Both the position numbers and the translations under genes were made by a program. This document shows positions 23,311 through 34,403 of a stretch of DNA of 64,000 nt, one piece after another (the first letter of the stretch is position 1; each line of letters starts with the position of its first letter). Source of the stretch: Micrasema longulum (lineage: Eukaryota; Arthropoda; Insecta; Trichoptera; Brachycentridae). Below the pieces are notes generated by a model. It saw only the letters and a program-made list of their open reading frames with translations. It had not been told where the DNA came from and searched no databases. The stretch covers positions 62,001 to 126,000 of the forward strand of contig JAGVSM010001359.1 in assembly GCA_022494885.1 (NCBI GenBank), in the 5' to 3' direction.

Positions 23311-23579
23311 TTGGTTTAATATTTTCAACAAAATTCATTTAATTTTGGGCAAATTGTTTTAATAGCAGTATAGAATTGTTGGATCATGAAAAATAACTAA
23401 ATCATAATCATATAATACCGACGATCATAAATAATGTATATTTGGTTATTTTCTACAAGTACTTGCCTCTTTGCATCTGGATAAACTTTATAGAAATATT
23501 TTTGTTTGTGGTCAATTTCTAGATAAATTGTTTATGACGTTCCGCAGTGCCTCTGCTGTCAAAATTCTGAACCAAAATT

Positions 23580-23944
23580 TAGTATTGGTGCATTCGGCGG
23601 CGGAGTCGTAACTGAAGCTGTTTGGAGTGGGGGTGTACCTATCGCCATTTTACGTGCTTGCTTCTGACAGTCGTCGTGTTTTTGTCTGGTTGTGAAAATT
23701 TGAGAGATTAACATAATACCATAGTTTAAAAATGTGTTAAATCATAATATTTAAGATGTGGTTCACAGTTTTTCAGTGTTCTTAATTCTGTGCGTGCTCC
23801 GTTATAATGGAAAAGTGACGAAAACGAGTTGTGTTATTGTGTTGTGTGTTTGGCTGTCACAGCTGTGAAGGTTCATTTATTGTGTGAATTTACCATCCTC
23901 ACATTGACTTCTAACTTTGGGATATAACCCGGACAGCATTCGAC
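23580..23944 (+). promoter_or_regulatory. Probable promoter and 5' UTR of an unidentified gene
   Basis: A GC-raised, repeat-free stretch (GCATTCGGCGGCGGAGTCG at about 23591) runs to a good start context GACATGG at 23945. The UTR holds short upstream frames, e.g. ATG-TGG ending TAA and ATG-GAA-AAG-TGA. I see no clear TATA box. The exact start site is not determinable; roughly 23590-23640 is my estimate. Confidence 0.5.
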
Positions 23945-23974
23945 ATGGCTTCCAAGAGCATTCCTGCAGATAAG
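23945..23974 (+). CDS. First coding exon of an unidentified gene (MASKSIPADK)
   Basis: ATG at 23945 with G at +4 and a purine at -3 opens MASKSIPADK, then a donor-like AAG|GTTGGT at 23975 in phase 0. Unspliced, the frame would run about 50 codons to TAA near 24095, so a tiny unspliced ORF is the alternative. The peptide is too short for me to name the family. No continuing exon is obvious in the remaining 40 kb, which fits a long first intron full of TEs. The phase-0 donor matches the exon at 47822-47857. Confidence 0.45.
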
Positions 23975-24544
23975 GTTGGTTTCAGGGCATTATTCGCCCC
24001 ACCCTCCACGTTAAATCTATTTCGACCTACTTGTATTATAGGTACCCTAGATTCATTTGTTGAAGATATCATCCGTTTACTTTTATCGCGTTAACTAATG
24101 TTCTTTTATTCCGATTTCATAATTCATCTGTATCTGGACAAATATACAAAATGAGAAGGGAAAGTTTCATTGTCCTATAGAATGATGGAGAAAGGTTGGG
24201 TAATTTAGAAATACATTTCTGTGTGTAAATTTGACAGAAAGAACCACAAATACTGAAAAAAATGTCATGTAAATGGTGAATTGTTGGATTTATAAATATT
24301 TGCAAACGTATCTAATTTTATCAATCAGAATATTTACTTACTAAAAATGCACAATAATAAATTATTGCAATACATAATATGTTACGAACCATCTATCCGT
24401 TTCTTGTATCAAAATTAATTACGCTTTACGACCCTGCTTTTAAACTGATGTCTATGACTTTATACTGTCTTCAATTTCTTCTAAACAAAACGTTTACGCT
24501 ACTTATTCTATCTTTTCTGTTAGTAATCTAAACATTATCTTCAT
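23975..24544 (+). other. Putative first-intron sequence
   Basis: AT-rich after the donor-like site; no repeat or gene recognised up to the SINE at 24545. Confidence 0.3.
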
Positions 24545-24937
24545 TTCACATTCCGCACCCAATAGGGCATAGATCACTGCATTGGTAAACCAAATTCATC
24601 GTATTTCGACCATCTGCTACACGAAGGTAAGGTGATCAGTCTTACGACCCAGATACCAGTCCAGGAACAATAAAATATCGCAGTTTCTACAACCTTAAAA
24701 ATAAATATTTCACGTTCACCATGCCAGGAACCGAACCCAGAACTTCAAAAATTGTAGGCGATCGTGCCAACCACTACATAACGAGGCCAACGTATATCCC
24801 CTAGATTTTCTTATTCAGGATTCAAAACTTTTACCTGAGAACGGCCATCGGGTCGAAAACACTCGTCCAGGGTTCTGGTTCTATTTTACATACAGAACTC
24901 CAGTCTTCATCCGCCTGTACACAGAAAAGTCTAAAAG
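24545..24937 (-). mobile_element. Composite tRNA-SINE, family 2 (long form)
   Basis: Minus strand: a 5' part (CCCTGGACGAGTGTTTTCGA), then a tRNA-like unit (GGCCTCGTTATGTAGTGG.. and B box GGTTCGGTTCC), then a body (GTTCCTGGACTGGTATCTGG) and a tail near GGGTGCGGAATG. The copy at 49295-49690 has the same order, including the 130-140 nt in front of the tRNA unit. Shorter relatives lie at 34404, 35598, 41318 and 56130. Confidence 0.7.
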
Positions 24938-25590
24938 TATTAATCTTCTTCTTTTCTACATCCGCTCCTAAGTGGAGCATGTGGACGTCACCAGTTGCCT
25001 CCAGGAGACCCTATCGCCAGCCAGCACTCTCGCCTCCTCCCGCTTCAATCCAGCGCCCCTTAGTTCCGCCGAATAAAGTCGAAAGATCGTCATCGACGGC
25101 CTTCCAGGACGGCGAGAGCCCGCAGGTTTAAAGAAGAGGCAACTTGGGTTTAGGTTCTCCTGAGGCATGCGCAGCACGTGTCCAAGCCGGGTCCGACGCC
25201 TCATCCTCAAGACGCTTGTTATAAAAGGCTGCTGCGTCCGTTCTCAGACTTCAATGTTTGTTATAAAATCGAACCACCTTATACCTAATATTCTCCTCAA
25301 GCACCTACTCTCAAAATTCAGAAGTTAGATGTTCCGGGCTTTGGTAAGGTGCCAAAATTCGCACCCATATAGGAGTACTGGCATTATACAAGAGTTGAAT
25401 AATGTACATTACGTTTTGACCGAGTATAGACTAGAGTTCCAGACGACACGCATCATGTTGAAAGTTGCTCCAGCAATTCCTAGGCGGGTTGCGAGCTCTT
25501 TGTGCATGCTTCCATCCTCAGTTCTGTGAACTCCCAAGTATTTAAAGCTGTCGACTTTCTCGATCCACTGTCCATTATTATACAGAGGCT
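24938..25590 (-). mobile_element. LINE reverse-transcriptase C-terminus, degenerate
   Basis: The minus strand reads WIEKVDSFKYLGVHRTEDGS, IMPVLLYGCEFWHLTKAR, LRRILGIRWFDFITNIEV and RRTRLGHVLRMPQENL..GRPSMTIFR, the thumb and C-terminal pattern (FKYLG, LLYGCExW, GHVLRM) of non-LTR retrotransposons. Several stops are present. A (CTT)n-like stretch at 24946-24955 may be its tail. It is 5'-truncated: no polymerase or endonuclease domain is present. Confidence 0.85.
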
Positions 25591-25747
25591 GATCAGATTA
25601 ATCTTACAAGGGGTAAAAAAAAACTCAAAATCCCAAAAAACCGTTTCGTGCTAAAATGAGATTTCACTAGAACCTTACCTTCGTAGGTACCTAAGCAGAT
25701 TATACGACAAAATTAATTTTACAAATTATGCAGGTACGATCTTGCAC

Positions 25748-25925
25748 CTCGGCCGCGATTTCAATCGCTATCTTCATCGGTACATATCGAGACGGTATAA
25801 AGTAAAATCGATATTTATGTACGAAAATGTATATATTTGTTTAAAAATCTATCTTCCGGTTCTTCGTCGGTAACTATAATTGAACATGTTTAGAAGAAAA
25901 AAATGCGTATTTATACTTTTTTTTA
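25748..25925. mobile_element. Partial MITE, GGCC-ATTACAA family
   Basis: CTCGGCCGCGATTTCAATCG, then CGGTACATATCGAGACGG and AATTGAACATGTTTAGAAG as in the copy at 32395. The right end is missing. Confidence 0.6.
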
Positions 25926-26076
25926 ATGTGTGTATTTTTTTATTGATTTTTACAAAATGTTGGCAAGAAAAATATGAAATCCGACATTGGCCCCTTTAGA
26001 CCTAAGACAAGGTGGAGAGTATGAACGATACAGGTGGGCAGACACACGGAATAAAAAATAAAATTGTGACTATACT

Positions 26077-26362
26077 CAGTATGTGCAAGAAGACATATTG
26101 GCACATTAAAATAATTTTTTAGAACGACTAAAATCTTAAAAAATAAAATATAGAAAAAAATGGTTGCTTACTTCTGCAGGGGAGAAACGAGGGGAGGGGG
26201 GGGGGGGGAGTCTGATATACATAACGATATATGTATTTGTTTTAATATTTTATTTTTAAAAAAATTCTTCGCTCTAAATATTTTTTTTGATATGCCAATA
26301 TGTCTTCTTGCCTATACTAATAATCGTGGTTTTGGATGTAACAGGGTTTAACAAAAACCTTG
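26077..26362. mobile_element. TA-flanked MITE with GC-rich foldback core (copy 2, 5' truncated)
   Basis: GCAAGAAGACATATTGGCAC, TGGTTGCTTACTTCTGCAGG and the right end (AATCGTGGTTTTGGATGTAA, then CCTTG before TA) match copies 1, 3 and 4. It has a G-run of about 14 in the core. Its right TA directly abuts the TA of the next element. Confidence 0.7.
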
Positions 26363-26440
26363 TATACAGTAGCGAGCACTGAAATCTTTCTAGACTGAAA
26401 ATATCAGTTTTTTTAAATATTTTTTTTTGCGTCGCCAATA

Positions 26441-27125
26441 TTAAGATTGTAGTAAATGGAGATAGTTTGAAACAGGTCGAAGAATTTGTATATCTGGGTA
26501 GTATGTTTACTAGAGATGGAAATATGGACAAGGATATTGAAAGGAGGGTTAGTGCCAGTAACAGAGTTAATGGTGCCTTAAAGTCTGTCGTAGCAAATAA
26601 GTGTCTATCGCAAGAGGCTAAATTAGCAGTTCATAATGGAGTTCTGGTACCAACCCTAATGTATGGAAGCGAAGCATGGAGTTGGAAAAAAAGGGACGAA
26701 AGTAGACTGAATGCTGTTGAAATGCGATCCCTCGGGCGAATGTGCGGAAAAACAATGTATGATAGGTGCCCCTAATGTCGAAATTAGAGCAGAATGCAAG
26801 GCTGAGTTAAGCATTATCGACAAAATTAAGAAAGGTCTTTTGCGATGGTTCGGTCATGTGGAGCGAATGAATGATGAAAGAACGGCTAAAAGATTTATGA
26901 TGCGAATGTGTCTGGTTGTAGAAGTCGAGGAAGGCCGAGAAAGACATGGCATGATCAAGCACAACAAATTCTTGAAAGTGGTCATGTGAAAAGTCGGAAT
27001 AATCGACGTGCGTGCACGAGAAGATGTATGAATGTGAAGGAAGCAAAGGAAGTGTGCCAGGACAGAGTGGTGTGGCGTTCTATCCTCTCTGCCTGCCCCT
27101 CCGGGGAAATGGCGTGATGGTTAGT
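26441..27125 (+). mobile_element. RTE-like LINE reverse-transcriptase C-terminus
   Basis: Reads QVEEFVYLGSMFTRDGNMDK, then VLVPTLMYGSEAWSWKKRDE; a frameshift; IDKIKKGLLRWFGHVERMND; another shift; then RGRPRKTWHDQ.., VVWRSILSACPSGEMA and stop at 27115-27117. These are the YLGS, LMYGSExW, RWFGHVERM and GRPxxTWxD motifs of RTE-like LINEs. A (TTAG)n tail follows (27119-27132). It is 5'-truncated with two or more frameshifts. Confidence 0.88.
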
Positions 27126-27182
27126 TAGTTAGTATTTTTTTGTAAAACGCTTAATTGCTTAAATTTTGCCATAATTCACAAA

Positions 27183-27252
27183 AATATGAATACTTGATGT
27201 CAACACGTTGAAGTCGCAATATGAATACTTGATGTCAACACGTTGAAGTCGC
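27183..27252. repeat. 35-bp tandem duplication
   Basis: AATATGAATACTTGATGTCA and the next 15 bases occur twice without a gap (27183-27217, 27218-27252), inside the TA-flanked element. Confidence 0.9.
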
Positions 27253-27546
27253 AATAAAACTGCTCTCATTATTTGAGTAAGACCCTATTCGTGGGGGTAA
27301 TTAGTTCTTAAAACTAATTTATACCTGCGCTAGCCCTTCCCCTTCCTAATAGGTGGAAAGATTTCAGTGCTCGCTACTGTATAGTACCATTACACTTGGA
27401 GAAATGTTTATCATGTTCTACAAAATGTGTACCGTTTTCGAGATATTTTTACAATTTTACTGTTTTTTCCTTTGATTTCGCTTGGGTTACCTAAAATTAT
27501 ATTTTGGTGGATAAATAATTACTTTTTCTTATTTAAAAAAAAAACT

Positions 27547-28310
27547 ATGCACGATGGATGCACAAATGTTGAGATCCGCATATTAAGTAAGGTTGAGATA
27601 AGCATTATCGACAAAATCAAGAAAAGAGTTCTGCGTTGGTTTGGACATGTAGAGCAAATGGACAGCGAAAGAACGGCTCAAAGGATCTACGATGCGAATG
27701 TTGATGGATTCAGAAAACGAGGATGACCGAGAGAGACATGACACGACCAAATCCAACAAATACTCGAAGATGGACATGTCGAAAGTCTGAATAATCGGCG
27801 TGCGTGCGTGAGAAGATGTATTAATGCAGAGGAAGCTAGGTCTGTATGCAGAAACAGAGTGATATGGCGTTTTTACCTCTACCTACCGTACACTTTTTAT
27901 TATTTTTTTTTTATGGGAGTTAACCGTATTTTTGACCTCGCTCACAATGCACAAGGTTTTTATTTCTCAACTGGGTTTTCTTTCCTGGCTATCTATATCT
28001 GAGTAGTGTTGGGAAAGGGAGGGGCTGCGGACCTCTATATGAACTTCTCCGCATTTGCTTAATGAAGAAGAAACCACAGAAAACTCATTCAAGAGAAGCC
28101 GGACTATTAATAGCCATCAATAGGTCTTCCGTCTCACTTGAGAGATCACGGCATTTTGTGTCCTGTTATCATGTATCGTCCTTATTACTTGTACTATCCT
28201 AACCATGAATGATACTACCTCTTGTGATAAGTCATTGTGACTTATTACGGAATGGATGTGCCTCAGATCCGCCTCTGCCTACCCTCACGAGGAAACGGCA
28301 TGATGGTTTT
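27547..28310 (+). mobile_element. Second RTE-like LINE tail, interrupted
   Basis: Reads CTNVEIRILSKVEISIIDKI, then RVLRWFGHVEQMDSERTAQR, a stop, and after a frame change NNRRACVRRCINAEEARSVC. This is the same family as 26441-27125. The expected final segment (CTCTGCCTACCCTC.. to ATGG) is found only at about 28262-28303, so some 380 bp of unrelated sequence (about 27882-28260) separates the two parts. That inner piece is not recognised. Confidence 0.75.
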
Positions 28311-28614
28311 GTAATAAAACGTGAAACACTTTGTCAAAAGAATGAGATATATCGCATTATTGTAAGTATTTTAAAATTATTTTATATTACGATTGTTCAG
28401 TTCACCGCCAATACGCTTTTTTTTGGTACTGTATTTTAAAAAGTTTGAGCAGTTTTTGAACAATTAAAATTATTACGTTATAATGATATTTATGATATTA
28501 TATTTGCACCATTGAGCCATTTTACTGGAATAAAATAGTAATCTTAATTATTATGTATCAGTTTATCGTTATTTATAAATTTGTGAAAAAATATTACTGG
28601 GTTGAATTACGCCC

Positions 28615-28862
28615 CAGGGCCCCGATTACAATGGGATGTTAACATTTATCTTCAATTTTATCTACAAAGCAAAATGATTTTTTCTGTATGAAAAGCAGAA
28701 TATGCATACAATTTTTTCTTCTGAACATGTTCAATTATAGGTTACCGACGAAAATAATTTAAATGTTAATGCAAATATACTATTTTCTTACATAAATATC
28801 TGTTTTTCTTCATAGACAGTCTAAGATAACTCTGTTAACTTCCCGTTGTAATAGGGGCCCTG
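28615..28862. mobile_element. MITE, GGCC-ATTACAA family (best copy)
   Basis: Ends CAGGGCCCCGATTACAATGG and (inverted) CAGGGCCCCTATTACAACGG. The interior has TTATCTTCAATTTTATCTAC and ACATGTTCAATTATAGGTTA. At 248 bp it is the least damaged of at least five copies in the window. I see no clear target duplication, and the superfamily is uncertain. Confidence 0.75.
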
Positions 28863-28984
28863 GACCTGTGTTGTAATTTGTTAATAAACAGATCAATTTT
28901 AATACATATAAAACAGCTTTAGTAGGTACGAATAAATATGAAAAAGCAATCAGTTTCGTAATTAAATGTATTATCTTCAGCTGA

Positions 28985-29480
28985 TTTAAATTCAATCAAA
29001 TTCAATGTTGCCAATGAAATAAACAAAATTATTAAAGGAATAGTTCCGAGATATTTTCAAGATAAACTAAAAAATAATGAGTTCTTTCATAACTATGCAA
29101 CAAGAGGATCTAAAAATATAAGACTGGAAAAAAAATCAAAAGCAATGTCCCAGAACTGCCTCATGTACAAGGGAATAAAACTGTTTGAAGAAATGCCAGA
29201 AAGCATAAAAAATGAAATTAATGTAAATATATTTAAAATTAAATGTAAAAAGTATATATGTGAAAAATATTAGGTGGTAAATAGTGTAAATAGTGAATAT
29301 AATTAATGAAAATGTACATATGAAACAGTTAATATTATAAATTAGGATACTAAGTGTATAATAGTGATAAATAATGTTAGAATAAGTATAGATGTAAATA
29401 TTGTGTTGTAAATATATATTAGACTATGTAAATACATAGAACTAAATAAATAAATAATAAAAAAAAAAAAATAAAAAAAA
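28985..29480 (+). mobile_element. Jockey-like LINE C-terminus with A-rich tail
   Basis: Reads FNVANEINKIIKGIVPRYFQ, then FHNYATRGSKNIRLEKKSKA, and KGIKLFEEMPESIKNE..IFKIKCKKYICEKY* at about 29270, the last domain of Jockey-superclade reverse transcriptases (HNYxTRxxxN, LFxxxPxxIK). A 3' UTR and an A-rich tail (29443-29480) follow. A related copy lies at 41276. 5'-truncated. Confidence 0.8.
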
Positions 29481-29499
29481 TGATATTAAAATATAGCTT

Positions 29500-29993
29500 G
29501 ATTAGAATGACAGCTGTCAAACTAATTTCATTAGTGGTGGGAAATCACTGATCACTGATCAAATCGATTTTATCAGTTATTTCATGCAATCATGAAACTC
29601 TGTTTCCGAAAATTGATATAAAAAACGCAAAATTAGCCTATTATAGTGTATTTAACACGATTATTCGCCAAAAAATAAGACATTTATACTTTTTTCATGA
29701 ACAACATCAAATGAATTATTTTTTTATTCGATCAATTTACATTGATCAATTTGTTCCATCTCTAACGTTTTCGCAAAATGATGTAACCTTGTAAGAACGT
29801 CGTTAATAATTAGGTTTATTTTAGTTATCTTTTAGTTTTAAAGCTGATTTTATATATCAATGTTGATTTATGTTTCAAGCATTGTATTAAAAAAATAAAC
29901 GAACACAAATGATTTTTCATGTGTTATAAATAACTCCTTTGACGTTACTACAAAGTTATGTCGTCATTTTTTCTGACAACTGCCATTCTAATC
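29500..29993. mobile_element. MITE with GATTAGAATGRCAG ends
   Basis: GATTAGAATGACAGCTGTCA at the left and, inverted, GATTAGAATGGCAGTTGTCA at the right. About 494 bp, no coding. It directly follows the LINE A-rich tail. Confidence 0.65.
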
Positions 29994-30430
29994 ATGTTAC
30001 ATTTCGAGTACTATAGTTACTTTTTTAGAGAAATACATAAAAGCGTCAACGTTGGCTCGCACACATCTCTAATGTGAAAATCATAGTAAGTTGTTCTTTG
30101 ATGTTGATGTCTGCTTGTCGTGTTTCCGTGTCAAATGGGACATTTGTGGATCGTGAAGGGAGTAATTTCTCACCAAGGAAGATTGGATAAGCAGAAATAA
30201 GGGCGAGTGGCCAGACGGTTTGATCTGTCTCATTAATCCACCCCTAGCCATCTTGTATTTTCTTCCCTTGGTCTTCGTCTCGGGTGCTAGAAGACCAATG
30301 TAGAAAATATACCGGTACCTAGATTACATACTTGCCATCTAATTTGGAAAACTTACTAAATCCACCCTCATTGGAAACAAATCATATTTTTGGGATAAAA
30401 CTAGTGTATTATTATTCAATTGTTGGGCCT
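29994..30430. other. Unassigned stretch
   Basis: 30080-30300 is less AT-rich than its surroundings, but I see no convincing open frame or repeat. Confidence 0.3.
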
Positions 30431-31806
30431 TACTTATAAATCGGGTATAAAGTTAAGCTTGAGAATAGTGGTAGAATAATGATGGTATAGCAAAAAGTAT
30501 TACTTATAAACCTCGCATAGAGTTAAACTCGGTTTAAATCTGGGATAGCGAGCATAGAAACTTATACCTGCACATTATGTGGTATAACGCTGGAATAAGC
30601 ACGTGATATGTCAAATGTCATATTTTTTTGTAATCAAAATGGATAGTTTATCACATTAAAAAAATAAATTAAACAGTTTCGAAGTCCTGCGACCTTCTCA
30701 ATGTGATTCAAGTGATTTTTAATAATTTGTTTTACAAATATCTGAAATGATATATGTTTGTATGTGTTTTAATTAATAGTGATAAAAAAAGAAAAACGAA
30801 TAAACCAAAGGACTCGTTTTTACCTTCTCCTCTTCTTCCCAATTTTGATTTATTTTTCATTTTGTTCACAATATATTTATGTTATATTTATTGTGAGATA
30901 AATCTCAACTCCATTGAACCTAAGTCCTGTGTTGTATTTAATTTATTTATTTAATTTATTTATTCAGATATTTAGAAAATTACAGAAAAAAGACTTAATT
31001 CATTCTAAATACAATAATAGATCACAAATTACAGTAGATAGTTATGTTATTAAAATAATATAACAAAATGTAGAAAGAAAAATTAAAAGTTAGAAAGTGT
31101 TTTTCTAAGGGAAGGCCCACTGTCGTGAAATATGTCGACATCCGAGGCGATGCGATTAAGTAGCAAGATTGCTCTACTTACCGCCATAACCATTGACAGG
31201 TTGGTTCTGCATCGTGGTAGGTAAAACAATCGATGCTGTCTTTGTCGAAGATAGTTATCAGGTACGAACAGACCTACATCCATCAGAATTTCTGAGTTAT
31301 GTATGCGACCATCAGTCACCTGGAAAACAACACCCTGAGATCTCTGGACGTTGAACCCCTTTTAAGCCTCACTCCGTCCATGCGATATTGTTTTGGATGA
31401 TCTTGTGTATGCCATTACAAATCATTTGGAAACATTGAAGAATAATTTGTTTTGTTTGCTCCATTGAATTATATTTTGAATGTCACACTGAAGTTTATTA
31501 CAATCTGAAGAAGTCAGTATTTCACAAAAAAATAAATTCTCTAGCGGTTTTCTCCATGTTCTCCATTACACTGACAGTAGTCTCGATTTGACTTTGACGT
31601 TTGTTTGTTGTTATAAAAGTTACTGCGCACGCGCACATATCAGTGTTGACTGTTTTAAAAAAAAATCATGAAATAACATGTGAATTGTTATTCTAGGTAA
31701 TAAATATTTTTTATAAGTAAGCTTGTTATTATATCGGTTATAAGTAGTTAAACCGGGAATAGTTATTTCTTAATGTAAACCTGGTAGAAGGAAATCTTAT
31801 AAGTAA
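30431..31806. mobile_element. Possible TIR element around a LINE fragment
   Basis: TTACTTATAAATCGGG at 30432 and, inverted, TTACTTATAAGATT ending at about 31805; several ACTTATAA/AACTCGG motifs cluster at both ends. The LINE copy at 30935-31320 lies inside. Suggestive only. Confidence 0.35.
30935..31320 (-). mobile_element. Jockey-like LINE C-terminus (family J1)
   Basis: The minus strand reads GRIHNSEILMDVGLFVPDNY, RQRQHRLFYLPRCRTNL and LLNRIASDVDIFHDSGPSL to a stop, then a 3' UTR with TTTATT repeats (to 30935). The same protein tail recurs at 32008 (-), 33040 (+) and 50960 (+). Confidence 0.85.
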
Positions 31807-32007
31807 CAAGAAAAAAATACATAAAAGAGACTCTTATCAAAGTAGTAGGATAATCCTGCTCTTGGAAACTCCTTCGGATACATGGGAACTGATCATCATC
31901 GGAACCAAACACAAGAGCCAGACTCTTTTTTGGCAAGTTCAAACTTAAGTGTTCCATTTTTTTAAATGTATGTATTGTTTTTTTATGCTAATAAAGGTTT
32001 TTATTAA

Positions 32008-32255
32008 AAACAAAAAAAAACATCCACTGCGATGTTGTTCAGCATAGCGGTAGCCCTTCCAACGGGCGTAACCATCGACAGGTTGGTCCTGTATACTGGA
32101 ATATGAAACAATCTACGCTGACGCTGTTTCGGGTATATATCGGGAACATACAAACCAATGCTCGTTATAATCTCAGGATTATCGACCACACAGCGCAACA
32201 ATCGATATAAATGTGTAGTCAAATACACGTTTCTTCTTGTCTCAACTGTATCCAC
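32008..32255 (-). mobile_element. Jockey-like LINE C-terminus (family J1, diverged)
   Basis: The minus strand reads SIGLYVPDIYPKQRQRRLF, then YRTNLSMVTPVGRATAMLN, parallel to the copies at 31083 and 33040 but more diverged. Confidence 0.75.
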
Positions 32256-32287
32256 TAATCATATTTTGTATCCACGCCCTGGGCTGG

Positions 32288-32388
32288 TCTTCCAAACGCT
32301 CTCGCGGCCGTATTATCTCGTGTATTTACGTACAAAATACACGAAAAAAACTGTTCTCATGCCGCGAGAGCGGTTCAGAAGAGCACCG
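32288..32388. repeat. Foldback hairpin, related to 54670-54740
   Basis: CGCTCTCGCGGCCGTATTAT..CTCGTGTATTTACGTAC pairs with AAAATACACG..CCGCGAGAGCG. The CTCGTGTATTT(T)G/ACGTA centre recurs in the hairpin at 54670-54740. Confidence 0.6.
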
Positions 32389-32394
32389 CTGGGC

Positions 32395-32617
32395 CTGGGC
32401 CGCGATCACAAAGGCTGTCTTCTCGTTCAATATTTATGTACGAAAATGTGTATATTTATATGAAAATTTAAGGCATCTTCGTCGGTAATTTACAATTGAA
32501 CATGTTTAGAAAAAAAGATGGACCTGTGCGTATTAAATTTTTCATACAGAAAATATAATTTTACTTTGTAGACAAAATTGAAGATAAGTCTTAACTTCCT
32601 TTTGTAATACCGGCCCT
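32395..32617. mobile_element. MITE, GGCC-ATTACAA family
   Basis: Left end CTGGGCCGCGATCACAAAGG; right end ATTGAAGATAAGTCTTAACT then GGCCCTG. Internal AATTGAACATGTTTAGAAA as in the other copies. Confidence 0.65.
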
Positions 32618-32794
32618 GATGTTATTTTCAATTGTTTATATTTGTATGAAAATTTCATCGCTCTAATTTTCTTGCCTCCTCTTTCACAGTGGTAGCTGCT
32701 CGATTGTCGAATAATCCACCCACTAATGTTAGAGACGCCCCCCATCTTTATTGACATTTAAATCAACATTAAAAAGTCACTATTCAAATATTTT

Positions 32795-32990
32795 CGTTGT
32801 TCCTCCTTTATCTTTCCTTCTCATCTCATCCCCTCTCTTCTATCGTAAAGTGTTAAGTTTTTTAGTTTATTTTTGTTTTTAATTCATTAAAATTTCTTAC
32901 AATATGTCCATGTACTTGTAATTTTCTCAAACTGAACGGTTTGGGTAGGTGGGAAGAAATTGCCTTAAGGCAATGTGCCCGCCCTTATGT
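32795..32990 (+). mobile_element. LINE 3' UTR fragment (family U)
   Basis: Pyrimidine-rich start, then TTTTTAGTTTATTTTTGTTT and the end segment GGGAAGAAATTGCCTTAAGG, CAATGTGCCCGCCC. The end segment recurs at 55671-55724 and, diverged, at 54040-54097. No coding; assignment to a LINE is by context. Confidence 0.6.
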
Positions 32991-33039
32991 CCCTTAAAAT
33001 GCTTGGATTCGATCTTAGAAATGCCAAGATTTTTCAAAT

Positions 33040-33655
33040 ATTCAGGTTCTGAAAACATTGTATAATTCCTTGGTAAGAAGTCGCTTGGAATTTAGTTCCA
33101 TCATTTGGTCGCCAAATGAAACCACGTATTCCTTAATGATAGAGAGGGGTTATCTGTATCTCAGGGAGTATGGATTTTACCCGTGGCTTTTCCCGACTGA
33201 CCTAGTAGGAATGCTGGGCTACCAATCATTGTTGGGAAGAAGAAATATTCATTTGGGTGTTCACTTTTTTCAACTCATTGGTGGTCGCATACATAATTCT
33301 GATATTCTGAATGAATGCGGTCTATTTGTCCCTGATAATTATCTTCGACAAAGGCAACACAGGTTGTTCTACCTACCACGATGCAGAACCAACCTGCCAA
33401 TGGTTATGCCGGTAGGTAGAGCAATCGTGTTATTCAATCGTATCGTCTCGGATGTCGATATATTTCATGACAGTGGGATTACCTTAGGAGGGCAATTTTC
33501 AAATTGTAATATGTATGTCAAATTTACATGACAATTTTTTTCTCTCTCTTCTATTTAATAAATCTGATATGTATATTTTTACATGTGTTGAGAATCAATT
33601 GGATACTCTGTAATGTTCTCAATGTAACTAAAAATAAACAAATGAAATGTATACA
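33040..33655 (+). mobile_element. Jockey-like LINE C-terminus (family J1)
   Basis: Reads YNSLVRSRLEFSSIIWSPNE, then VHFFQLIGGRIHNSDILNEC, GLFVPDNYLRQRQHRLFYLP and SDVDIFHDSG, the RT thumb pattern YxxLVRSxLEFxSxxWSP plus tail. It is 5'-truncated, with a small internal deletion after MIERG compared with the copy at 50960. The 3' UTR runs to the next MITE at 33654. Confidence 0.87.
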
Positions 33656-34006
33656 TGGTGTTCTTCAAACCCTGTCACATCCAAAACCACGATGATCTGT
33701 ATAAGCAAGAAGACATATTGGCACATTAAAATATTTTTTACAATAAATACAATTTTTAAAAAACAAATGGTTGCTAACTTCTGCAGGGGAGAATTGAGGA
33801 GGGGGGGGAGTCTGACACACCGTTAACCGCGCGTCCGGGACCCCCTCGCTTCTCCCCTGCAGAAGTAAGCAACCATTTGTTCTTTTTAATATTTTATTTT
33901 AACAAATTTTCTTTGTTCTAAATATTTTTTTAAATTTGCTAATATGTCTTCTTGCCCATACTGATCATCGTGGTTTCGGATGTGACAGGGTTTAAAGAAC
34001 ACCCTG
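33654..34006. mobile_element. TA-flanked MITE with GC-rich foldback core (copy 3, near full length)
   Basis: Left CATGGTGTTCTTCAAACCCT, right complement of CAGGGTGTTCTTTAAACCCT. The inner arms CTTCTGCAGGGGAGAA/TTCTCCCCTGCAGAAG flank a GC-rich centre (33800-33850). At 353 bp it is the most complete copy. Confidence 0.8.
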
Positions 34007-34403
34007 CATAAACTGTATATGTATAAAAAGTGTTAAATAAATAAAATTAATGTCCCTACAATGCTTTCTGAATAGAAATCCAATGATTATTACGCAGTTT
34101 AACCTTTGTCGCCTGTAATAATACTAGAGTCAAGGGTAGTAAACGGGAGTCACTACTATTTGACTCGCTACAGCCGTCTGTGCTGACTGCGCCTGCGGTC
34201 GAGAGTCGAGACCGCGACCAGGGCTAATGAAACCAAATTCAATTTACGGAGGGTAATAAAAGTGCAATAAAGGCCAATGTGACGCTTCCACCAAATGGTC
34301 CAACAAAATCCCACTTCACAGAATATATGAGGTGCTTGTAATATCACAATTTTTACCAAGTGAATTTTTACCCAATTCGATTTTTGTGATCCTATTTATA
34401 ACA
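34007..34403. other. Unassigned stretch
   Basis: 34130-34260 is GC-raised and repeat-free, but no convincing coding frame is seen. Confidence 0.3.

Larger units (their letters stand above)
26367..27379. mobile_element. TA-flanked element with perfect 24-bp inverted ends carrying a LINE fragment
   Basis: The left end CAGTAGCGAGCACTGAAATC (continuing TTTC) is repeated exactly in inverse at 27356-27379, with TA at 26365-26366 and 27380-27381. It is 1013 bp long. The TA duplication and CAG ends suggest a Tc1/mariner-type non-autonomous element. The interior is mostly an RTE-like LINE tail (26441-27125) and a 35-bp tandem duplication (27183-27252). The LINE could be a nested insertion or cargo. 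Confidence 0.8.

Noticed and set aside
31763..31957. 64-codon minus-strand open frame
   Set aside because: No recognisable motif, AT-rich, and inside a likely TE.
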